Shown: piece by piece, positions 1 through 5,635 of the stretch
Numbering within the stretch: position 1 is the first letter of the stretch
Layout of the letters: every line of letters begins with the position of its first letter
Source: a bacterium
GTDB lineage: Bacteria > Auribacterota > Auribacteria > Auribacterales > Auribacteraceae
Assembly (NCBI GenBank): GCA_021161885.1
Contig: JAGGZS010000264.1
Coordinates: forward strand, 1-17,327
Length of the DNA: 17,327 bases
Reading direction: 5' to 3'
The notes under the pieces: generated by a model
Databases searched by the model: none
What the model saw: the letters and a program-made list of their open reading frames with translations, nothing else
What the model was told of the DNA's origin: nothing
Program-made: the position numbers and the translations under genes

Positions 1-189
1 CAAGCACAAATTATTGCGGAAAATTGGCGAGTAGAATATAATACCTATCGACCGCATAGTTCGTTAGGATATATGACACCGGAAGAATTTGCTGACAATT
101 CTGGGAATTGCGTTCGACCTACGGTCTCACTACATTCCCAGAATGGAAACTATAACCAAAGAATCACGGAGAAAATCACTAAGTTTTAA
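1..189 (+). CDS. IS3-family transposase OrfB, C-terminal fragment (5' end outside window)
   Basis: Frame 1 is open from base 1 to a TAA at 187-189, giving 62 residues. It contains [19 protein letters not shown] followed by EEFA, the C-terminal signature of the rve/DDE integrase core of IS3-family OrfB. The last acidic catalytic residue lies just before this region in the family and is probably outside the window. OrfB is normally made as an OrfAB frameshift product that cuts and joins the IS ends. The remaining C-terminal tail is poorly conserved. No start is visible because the gene runs off the left edge. Whether the element is still active cannot be judged. Confidence 0.85.
   Translation, partial: QAQIIAENWRVEYNTYRPHSSLGYMTPEEFADNSGNCVRPTVSLHSQNGNYNQRITEKITKF
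98..144. repeat. Perfect 11-bp inverted repeat inside the transposase tail
   Basis: ATTCTGGGAAT (98-108) is exactly reverse-complemented by ATTCCCAGAAT (134-144), with a 25-base spacer. It lies within the coding region of the transposase C-terminus, so the RNA could fold here. It may be a chance feature of the variable tail, a small palindromic insertion that kept the frame, or a translation/transcription control hairpin. Confidence 0.7.
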
Positions 190-721
190 CTGGTACCAAA
201 AATGGGGGCTGGTCAATATCTACTACACAATCAAGCGTGTCTTCTTTTTCCAAGATAGCTTCAAGCTTTTTTGTAATATTTTTTCGTAACTTGTCAAAGT
301 CTTGTGTAGATTCAGTCTTGTATATGATAATGCTTCGATGTTGTATATCAAAGGGAAATTCTTTTCCCCGTTCATCAGAACAAACCAGAACAACTTCTTT
401 GTCACTTGCGATTGCATATCCTAATTCTAACCAAACATTAGGATTATCATCTGTTATTTCAGCAAGGCAAACATCTGAATTTTTTATTTTAGTTTTGATG
501 TCATTTATAGGTATACTTACAGCAGGGTCACGATCGACTCGATACGGTTTAAGATCAGCCTTTTCAATGGCAGGCTTAAAAATGGCTTCATATCTTTTAT
601 CATATTTTTTACTGCTATTTGTATGTTTCGCCGAAGATGAATCAATAATTCTCGGCTCAATGGGAAACGTTAAACTGGGGATGACCTTAAATGAGATAAA
701 TGCGTTTAAAGAAATTGACAA
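179..721 (-). pseudogene. TIR-like / nucleoside 2-deoxyribosyltransferase-like protein, cut at both ends
   Basis: The open frame encodes 180 residues, but only about residues 38-165 (roughly bases 228-610) resemble a protein family. The block KKYDKRYEAIFKPAIEKA, then SDVCLAEIT followed by DDNPNVWLELGYAIASDKEV, matches the nucleoside 2-deoxyribosyltransferase / TIR-like fold. The E in LELG (residue 99) sits where the family has its catalytic glutamate. Relatives often begin CFVIMPF just before the first block; here that is replaced by unrelated sequence, and the only start is a TTG at 721 inside the neighbouring pseudogene. Residues 170-180 ([11 protein letters not shown]) are read from the IS terminal repeat. 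I therefore call it a remnant: 5' end lost near base 610 and 3' end replaced by the IS at 215. Intact relatives use nucleotides or NAD and some act in antiphage defence; no activity is claimed here. Confidence 0.65.
190..215 (+). repeat. Right terminal inverted repeat of the IS3-family element
   Basis: Directly after the transposase stop, the 26 bases at 190-215 read CTGGTACC, an A-run, then TGGGGGCTGGTCA. This is the usual layout of an IS3-family right end, with the transposase stop close to the repeat. The exact outer base is uncertain by a few positions because the left repeat is not in the window. Confidence 0.6.
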
Positions 722-989
722 TTTTATGATACCTCGGCAGGATTATATGTTCGCGCATTCTTTTGACGCATTCGCCGATACATAATGGCAAGGTATGAAA
801 CTGAATATTTCCATGCTTTTTGATCTTCATGATAAAAGTATCGAGATAGACTCAAAATAAGGGCTGAAATGCGTTGAGTTTGCGCCATCTTATAATGGAA
901 TGAACGATACTTATGATATTTTTTCTGAAAAGAAATCTGTTTTTAGCCACAATTATCTAAAGAATGTTTTTTTTCGGAATTGGGGTTGA
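612..989 (+). pseudogene. 5'-truncated, stop-interrupted remnant of an exported protein
   Basis: One reading frame runs from about 612 to a TGA at 987-989 with two in-frame TAA codons at 783-785 and 858-860. Translation across the stops stays protein-like: LLFVCFAEDES looks like the end of a signal peptide and the start of a mature chain, followed by GNVKLGMTLNEINAF, then segments containing WQGMKLNISMLFDLHDKSIE, FAPSYNGMNDTYDIF and NYLKNVFF. The GxVKLGMTLxEI pattern recalls small periplasmic or lipoprotein-like proteins, but I do not recognise the family. The 5' end is missing at the same point (about 610) where the minus-strand TIR-like remnant loses its own 5' end. Confidence 0.55.
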
Positions 990-992
990 ATA

Positions 993-1226
993 TCAGGTGG
1001 ATTTTTTGTTTTTGTCCCATAATTTTTTTATAAATAATCCTGTTTTGTGTTTATAAATGTTAAATTGGCTCTTTATTCTTGAAATTAAGGTTTTTAACAT
1101 TTTTTTTATATTCAGATCAAACACAAACTGGTTTTTGCAATGGGGACATTTTATCAGCAGTTTCCCTTTGTTGACCGGAAACCTGAGTTTTTTTTCGCAA
1201 AAAGGGCATTTAGATACAATTTTCAT
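993..1226 (-). CDS. Small zinc-ribbon protein (MJ0042-like N-terminus)
   Basis: This encodes 77 residues. The N-terminal 32 residues hold two knuckles, C7-P-F-C10 and C27-P-H-C30, separated by KLRFPV and a KGK turn. This is the pattern of MJ0042/zinc-ribbon domains that bind one zinc ion. The rest is a basic tail rich in Lys (KSQFNIYKHKTGLFIKKLWDK) that could bind nucleic acid or membrane. In other bacteria this ribbon often heads a longer protein; here it stands alone. AAGGATA lies about 8 bases before the ATG at 1226. The gene is transcribed away from the aldolase gene and ends 3 bases from the pseudogene's last stop. The molecular role is unknown. Confidence 0.7.
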   Translation of the reverse strand: MKIVSKCPFCEKKLRFPVNKGKLLIKCPHCKNQFVFDLNIKKMLKTLISRIKSQFNIYKHKTGLFIKKLWDKNKKST

Positions 1227-1272
1227 AACCTATCCTTAATTGGCAATTGACAAAAACTCTAATTTTCACTGG

Positions 1273-1302
1273 AGTTTATTGCATAAAACCGTATAATGTC
1301 AA
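1273..1302 (-). promoter_or_regulatory. Possible sigma-70 promoter for the zinc-ribbon gene
   Basis: On the minus strand a perfect TTGACA (1302-1297) is followed after 18 bases by TAAACT (1278-1273), a 4/6 match to TATAAT. Transcription would begin near 1266, about 40 bases before the ATG at 1226. Confidence 0.35.
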
Positions 1303-1365
1303 GTTGAATAGGTTTTTTATAAATTTTTTCGCTGTTATTTTAATATAAATAATGAATGGTTTATA

Positions 1366-1395
1366 TTGAAATTTTGTAAGAGATTTGTTAATTAT
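1366..1395 (+). promoter_or_regulatory. Possible sigma-70 promoter for the aldolase gene
   Basis: TTGAAA (1366-1371) is followed after 18 bases by AATTAT (1390-1395), a 4/6 match to TATAAT, about 30 bases before the ATG at 1426. The region is very AT-rich, so chance matches are likely. Confidence 0.25.
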
Positions 1396-1425
1396 GTAAT
1401 TTCTTTTTTGTTATGGAGATAAAAA

Positions 1426-2067
1426 ATGACGCAGACTGAAACGCTGAAGTCGGAAATTGTAAAAATAGGCAAAAAGTTGTACGCGAACAAATTTATAGCC
1501 GCATATGACGGCAATATAAGTGTACGCCTTGATAATAATAATGTATTAACCACGCCGAGCGGAGTATGCAAAGGCGCTATCACAGAGCAGGATATATTAG
1601 AGATAAATCAGCAAGGGGAAATCGTAAACGGCAAAGGTAAACCCTCGAGCGAACTGCGTATGCATCTTTTGTGTTACAGACTGCGTCCCGGCATAAACGC
1701 GCTGATACATGCTCATCCTGCGTTGTGCACCGCTCTTACAATAGCGGGGGTATCTTTGGCTGAACCGGTTATACCGGAGATGGTGTTGACGATAGGCGAT
1801 GTGCCTACAGCGGCTTACGCTACGCCGACTACCTCGGAAGTGCCTGAATCTATAAAAAATCTTATACCAGGTCATGATGCCGTTTTACTTGAGAGGCACG
1901 GCACAATTACACTTGGAAAAAATCTTGATGAAGCCTATTATAAACTTGAAAAACTCGAGCACAGCGCAAAGACGATTCTATCGGCTCGCCAGCTGGCAGT
2001 GGTTAAACCATTAACTACGGAACAGGTTAAAAAGCTGGTTGATCTTCGCAATAGTTATAAACAATAA
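1426..2067 (+). CDS. Class II aldolase/adducin-family protein (L-fuculose-phosphate aldolase-like)
   Basis: This is a 213-residue zinc-dependent class II aldolase of the FucA/AraD/adducin fold, near the usual length for the family. Visible motifs are GN (29-30) and TPSG (43-46), which bind phosphate; E76 in KPSSEL, the usual acid/base; and the zinc ligands H95 and H97 in HAHP and H158 in ERHG. All key residues are present, so it is probably active. Such enzymes cleave sugar 1-phosphates (fuculose-, rhamnulose- or 5-deoxyribulose-1-phosphate) to dihydroxyacetone phosphate and an aldehyde. The substrate cannot be read from sequence, and no fucose or rhamnose kinase or isomerase lies nearby. GGAGAT stands 6 bases before the ATG, which decides the start. 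The next gene follows after 27 bases and may be co-transcribed. Confidence 0.88.
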   Translation: MTQTETLKSEIVKIGKKLYANKFIAAYDGNISVRLDNNNVLTTPSGVCKGAITEQDILEINQQGEIVNGKGKPSSELRMHLLCYRLRPGINALIHAHPALCTALTIAGVSLAEPVIPEMVLTIGDVPTAAYATPTTSEVPESIKNLIPGHDAVLLERHGTITLGKNLDEAYYKLEKLEHSAKTILSARQLAVVKPLTTEQVKKLVDLRNSYKQ

Positions 2068-2094
2068 TTTTTAAAAATATGGATACGTAATTTT

Positions 2095-2394
2095 ATGGAT
2101 AATATTGATTCTGAAAAAATAGGGAATGTTGAAGCCCAAACCGATAAATCGACAAGCGAAATGGAAAAATTTTTTAAAATTTATGAAGAAAGAAACCGTA
2201 AACAGGATGAAAAATTCGGACAGGTTTATACCACAGGCGCCCTATTGTATTTGCTTATAGGCATGATATTGGTTATAGCCGGTTTTACGGCAAAGAGTTT
2301 TTTAGGGATTTTTGTTCTTATACCTATAGGGCTGTCGTTTTTTGTAGCTTCTTATTGCCAGTATAGTGCTGCTAAAAAATTTTTCAACCAGTAA
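2095..2394 (+). CDS. Small two-helix membrane protein of unknown function
   Basis: This 99-residue protein has a charged, Glu/Lys-rich N-terminal part (1-42) and two hydrophobic stretches at about 46-66 and 68-88. It ends with a short polar tail (AAKKFFNQ). The layout suggests a hairpin in the inner membrane with both ends on the same side, cytoplasmic by the positive-inside rule. I recognise no family. It follows the aldolase gene by 27 bases, so it probably shares its transcript. The ribosome-binding site is weak (GGATA about 9 bases upstream). Confidence 0.6.
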   Translation: MDNIDSEKIGNVEAQTDKSTSEMEKFFKIYEERNRKQDEKFGQVYTTGALLYLLIGMILVIAGFTAKSFLGIFVLIPIGLSFFVASYCQYSAAKKFFNQ

Positions 2395-2402
2395 TTCATT
2401 TG

Positions 2403-2431
2403 TTGACAGAGAAAAAAAATTAAGGCATTAT
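2403..2431 (+). promoter_or_regulatory. Possible promoter just before the DUF116 gene
   Basis: A perfect TTGACA (2403-2408) is followed after 17 bases by CATTAT (2426-2431), a 4/6 match to TATAAT. Transcription would start at about 2438, right at the ATG at 2439, implying a leaderless or near-leaderless mRNA. This fits the lack of a close Shine-Dalgarno sequence, the nearest being AAGG 13 bases upstream. Confidence 0.35.
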
Positions 2432-2438
2432 AAAATTT

Positions 2439-2882
2439 ATGAAAACCGCATTACTAAAATTTAATAACTGGCAAGTAAAAGCACGAAAAGTAAAGGTTCG
2501 CCCTGAACAAATACTTGTGCTGTCTCCACGATGTCTTCAGTACCATAAATGTCCCCAGCCTGTAACGACCGATCCGCACAGCTGTAAATTTTGCGGAAAA
2601 TGTCAGGTGATGGATATGGTTAAGCTCTGTGATGAATTGGGCGTACAGTTATGTTTTGCCACGGGCGGCGGTGTAGCTGTAAAAAGGTCAAGAGACCCGA
2701 AAATCAAAGCTATTGTCGCTGTCGCGTGCGCTAAAGAACTTTGTATGGGGATTGTTATGACGCTTCCTAAACCTGTTTTCGCAGTCAAAAATATTTTTAA
2801 TAACGGTCCGTGTGTGGATACCGGAGTATCTATAGAAAATGTTAGATCCGCTATTGAGTCGTTCATTGCAGAACCTAACTAA
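2439..2882 (+). CDS. DUF116 family cysteine-rich protein
   Basis: This 147-residue protein matches DUF116, seen in anaerobes and often next to rsmB or fmt. It has ten cysteines, including the cluster C49-x2-C52-x2-C55 (SCKFCGKC), C32 and C38 (SPRCLQYHKCP), C64, C72, C97 and C102, and C125 in GPCVDTG. This spacing suggests metal or iron-sulfur binding. Many DUF116 proteins are longer, with a hydrophobic N-terminal segment; this one starts almost at the conserved core (PEQILVLSPRCLQ), so it is probably a soluble short form. The function is unknown. The reading frame overlaps the proposed rsmB start by 44 bases, so the two are likely translationally coupled. Confidence 0.8.
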   Translation: MKTALLKFNNWQVKARKVKVRPEQILVLSPRCLQYHKCPQPVTTDPHSCKFCGKCQVMDMVKLCDELGVQLCFATGGGVAVKRSRDPKIKAIVAVACAKELCMGIVMTLPKPVFAVKNIFNNGPCVDTGVSIENVRSAIESFIAEPN

Positions 2883-4182
2883 TCCCCGTCTTTTTTGTAT
2901 ACAAACACTGAATCTTTTTGATAATGGGAAAATCGTGCTTGATTCTCTCGGACAGAGTATTGCTGATTCTAAGTTAAGCCCTAAAGACAAACCGCTGGCA
3001 TTTAATTTAACCGCAAACGTAATACGCCGTAAAGGCACTTTAGATACTTTGATATCTATTTATAGTTCCCGCGAAATAAATTCTCTTGACAGGTTTGTCG
3101 CTAACAGCCTTAGAATAGGTTTTTACCAATTAATTTATATGGCGAAAATCCCACGGTTCGCCGCGGTTGATGAGTCGGTCAAATTAGTTAAAGAAAAATT
3201 CGGAACAAAAACAGGCGGGTTTGTTAATGCTGTTTTACGGTCGTACCTGCGTAATCCTGAAAAAGTTAAACAAACAGTTGAAAAATTTTCTGAATTTAAA
3301 AAGATAGCCTTTGATTTCTCTCATCCTGAATGGATTATAAAAAGATGGGCGAAATATTTTGATATAGGGACCATAAAAAATCTTTGTAATTTTAACAATT
3401 CCATACCGCCTGTAGTAATACGCGTAAACAGTAATTTAATTAGCTTAAATAAATTAAAACATCTTTTTAATGAACAGGGCTGCGAGTTTACGGATTCACC
3501 CGTTCATCCAGATTGTTTACGCATATCCCATGGTCAAAAAGTAGAAAAATTACCCGGTTATGATAACGGATTTTTCACGGTTCAAGATGAAACCCCTGTT
3601 ATGATAATCGATAAATTAGCAATAGAACACGGCGATTCTGTGCTTGATGTATGCGCTGCGCCCGGCGGTAAAAGTTTTTATGCGTCTTTAAAAACGGGCA
3701 ATACAGGAGCTGTGTTGTCGTTAGATATAAATACCGGTAAAATAAAAAAGTTGGAGAGCGAATTGAAACGCTTGAATATCAATAATATAAAAATATTTGC
3801 GGCAGACGGTGCCGATTTCTATGCGTTATCAAAAAAAATCGGTCAGCACAAATTTATGAAGGTGATAGTTGATGTGCCATGTTCAAATACCGGTGTCTTA
3901 AGGCGCAGGGCTGAAGCAAGATGGAGACTTAAAGAAGATGATTTTAACAGGTTTTGTGTTCTTCAGATGAAACTGCTCGGCAACGCATCGGAATTTATCG
4001 CGCCGGGCGGAAAGTTGCTGTATTGCACGTGTAGCATAGATACTGTTGAAAACGAGGGGAATATAGAAAAATTTTTAAAAGAAAATAATGCGTTTAAACT
4101 GATAGAAAAAAAGATGTTTGTACCTCAGAAAATCGATGATTCCGACGGCGGGTTTGCCGCAATATTAATTAAGCCGTTTTAA
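2839..4182 (+). CDS. rsmB: 16S rRNA (cytosine-C5)-methyltransferase RsmB
   Basis: This 447-residue protein has the RsmB/Sun architecture: a NusB-like helical RNA-binding domain (about 15-145), then a Rossmann SAM methyltransferase domain. Motif I is VLDVCAAPGGKS (268-279), motif IV is DVPCSNTG (345-352, C348), and motif VI is LLYCTCSI (393-400, with C398 the expected nucleophile). In Escherichia coli the enzyme makes m5C967 of 16S rRNA. The usual PCSGTG reads PCSNTG here, a mild change. The ATG at 2839 overlaps the DUF116 gene by 44 bases; a TTG at 2866 would give a start closer to the usual RsmB N-terminus, so the first 9 residues are uncertain. Length is close to the usual 430-450. Confidence 0.92.
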   Translation: MLDPLLSRSLQNLTNPRLFCIQTLNLFDNGKIVLDSLGQSIADSKLSPKDKPLAFNLTANVIRRKGTLDTLISIYSSREINSLDRFVANSLRIGFYQLIYMAKIPRFAAVDESVKLVKEKFGTKTGGFVNAVLRSYLRNPEKVKQTVEKFSEFKKIAFDFSHPEWIIKRWAKYFDIGTIKNLCNFNNSIPPVVIRVNSNLISLNKLKHLFNEQGCEFTDSPVHPDCLRISHGQKVEKLPGYDNGFFTVQDETPVMIIDKLAIEHGDSVLDVCAAPGGKSFYASLKTGNTGAVLSLDINTGKIKKLESELKRLNINNIKIFAADGADFYALSKKIGQHKFMKVIVDVPCSNTGVLRRRAEARWRLKEDDFNRFCVLQMKLLGNASEFIAPGGKLLYCTCSIDTVENEGNIEKFLKENNAFKLIEKKMFVPQKIDDSDGGFAAILIKPF

Positions 4183-4186
4183 ACTA

Positions 4187-4262
4187 TTGTAATATACATT
4201 ACAAAAAGTTTCTTGTAAAAAAAAAATCACAGTGATAGACTGTTTTTTGTTTTTAAAAACAG
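4187..4262. repeat. Three short inverted repeats between rsmB and the radical SAM gene
   Basis: TTGTAAT/ATTACAA (4187-4193 and 4198-4204, 4-base loop), the small palindrome TCAC-A-GTGA (4227-4235), and CTGTTTTT/AAAAACAG (4240-4247 and 4255-4262) sit in one 121-base gap. None has a proper following T-run for a classic terminator. They could be weak terminators or protein-binding sites. Confidence 0.35.
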
Positions 4263-4303
4263 GGTTGTAACTTATCGAAATATAAAGATTTAAAGTATTT
4301 ATT

Positions 4304-5635
4304 ATGGCTAAACGTAAAAAAAATGAGTTACGCATATTACTTATAAATCCCAAACGTGTAGGGCGGGGCCAGAGTTCTATAAGGTATATGAATTCTACGC
4401 CGCTTGCTTTGCCTACCCTTAAGGCGTTGACTCCCGAAGACATTTACGTTCGTGTTTTGGATGAAAACCATGAAGAAATACCATACGATGAGCATTGGGA
4501 CCTTGTAGGCATAACGGTAATGCTTCATGTCTCTTCTATGGCGAAAGAAATATCAAGAAAATTTCGTGAACAAGGCATTAAGGTTATAATGGGCGGTTTT
4601 TATCCGACCCTATGGTATGAGCAGACTCGTGCGCATACCGATGTTATACTTGCCGGAGAAGCGGAATCGGTTTGGGCGGATGTTATAGAAGATTTAAGGA
4701 AAGGTGAACTGAAACCTTTATATAAGGCAAATGAACTCATAGATTTAAAAGATATTCCTTTTATTAAAAGGGAATTTTTTCCTAAACATGATTTGGTATA
4801 TCATGTCGAGACAACGCGGGGATGTCCGTATAATTGTGATTTTTGTTCTGTAACCGCTTTTTACGGAGCCAAGTTCAGGCATAGACCTATTGATGATGTG
4901 GTAAAACAGCTTGCTGAGTTTAAAGACAGGCTTATATTTTTTGTTGATGATAACGTGCTTGGGCATCCTGAATACGCGAAACAATTGTTTAAGGAAATTA
5001 TACCTCTTAAATTGTCATGGAGCGGACAGTTTTCGCTCAATCATGCCGCCCGTACGGAAATAATGGAACTTGCCGCGGAAAGCGGGTGCCAGTTTTTGTT
5101 TACCGGTATAGAATCGTTGAGCGAAGAAAATCTTAAAGCGGTAGATAAAACATGGGCCCGTACTGAAAAATTTGCCGATTGGATAAAGATGACTCATGAC
5201 GCGGGGATTGGGCTATACGGTTCGTTTATGTTTGGTTTTGAAGGGGATAAACCGGATGTTTTTAAGAAAACCTTAGATTTTTGTAATGATAACGAAATAG
5301 AGCTTGCTTTGTTTTCCGCTTTGTTTCCTATTGAGGGATCACATTTTTATAAACAACTAAAAGATGAGGGACGGATATGGGAAACCGATTCGACTCGTTT
5401 TAACGGGCAGTATTCAACATTTCATCCTAAAAATATGAGTTCCAAAGAGCTCGATGACGGATTAAGATGGATATGGCAGAATTTTTATTCCCGCCAGAGC
5501 ATAAAAAAACGGCTGGCGAGATTAATTAACGACCAAAAAAATAATCCAAAGAAAAGGCGGAACGAATTGCCTACCACAGCGGAATCACTTATGGGATTGA
5601 ACGCGGCTTTTCGTGTTGCTGTCGGAGATTTTTAA
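4304..5635 (+). CDS. B12-binding-domain radical SAM protein
   Basis: This 443-residue protein has an N-terminal cobalamin-binding-like Rossmann domain (about 10-135, with ILLINPK, VIMGG and AGEAE), then a radical SAM domain with the cluster motif RGCPYNCDFCS (C174, C178, C181), and a helical C-terminal region resembling DUF4070. Segments such as FFVDDN, LFTGIESLS and SFMFGFEGD are typical of the family that includes hopanoid methylase HpnP and other B12-dependent methyltransferases. The B12 domain lacks the DxHxxG motif, as is usual for class B enzymes that bind cobalamin without a histidine ligand. The enzyme probably uses SAM chemistry to methylate or rearrange an unreactive carbon; the substrate is unknown. 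Its stop overlaps the next gene's ATG by one base (TAATG), so the two are coupled. No clear Shine-Dalgarno precedes the ATG. Confidence 0.85.
   Translation: MAKRKKNELRILLINPKRVGRGQSSIRYMNSTPLALPTLKALTPEDIYVRVLDENHEEIPYDEHWDLVGITVMLHVSSMAKEISRKFREQGIKVIMGGFYPTLWYEQTRAHTDVILAGEAESVWADVIEDLRKGELKPLYKANELIDLKDIPFIKREFFPKHDLVYHVETTRGCPYNCDFCSVTAFYGAKFRHRPIDDVVKQLAEFKDRLIFFVDDNVLGHPEYAKQLFKEIIPLKLSWSGQFSLNHAARTEIMELAAESGCQFLFTGIESLSEENLKAVDKTWARTEKFADWIKMTHDAGIGLYGSFMFGFEGDKPDVFKKTLDFCNDNEIELALFSALFPIEGSHFYKQLKDEGRIWETDSTRFNGQYSTFHPKNMSSKELDDGLRWIWQNFYSRQSIKKRLARLINDQKNNPKKRRNELPTTAESLMGLNAAFRVAVGDF

Larger units (their letters stand above)
1..215 (+). mobile_element. Right end of an IS3-family insertion sequence
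   Basis: The window opens inside an IS3-family element. It contains the C-terminal codons of the DDE transposase (1-189) followed by a short tail ending in GGGGGCTGGTCA at about 204-215. That ending is typical of the right terminal repeat of IS3-family members in the IS2/IS407 range. The left end lies outside the window, so the full element, its partner repeat and the target-site duplication cannot be checked. The boundary at 215 is placed from the terminal-repeat look and because the neighbouring minus-strand gene stops resembling its family there. Confidence 0.75.

Noticed and set aside
237..785. Plus-strand open frame of 182 residues
   Set aside because: Its first two thirds are the antisense of the better-supported TIR-like core; only the part after about 612 looks protein-like, and that is reported as a pseudogene.
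4240..4262. CTGTTTTT/AAAAACAG hairpin as an intrinsic terminator after rsmB
   Set aside because: The stem is almost all A-T and no T-run follows on either strand, so a terminator is not supported; it is listed only as an inverted repeat.
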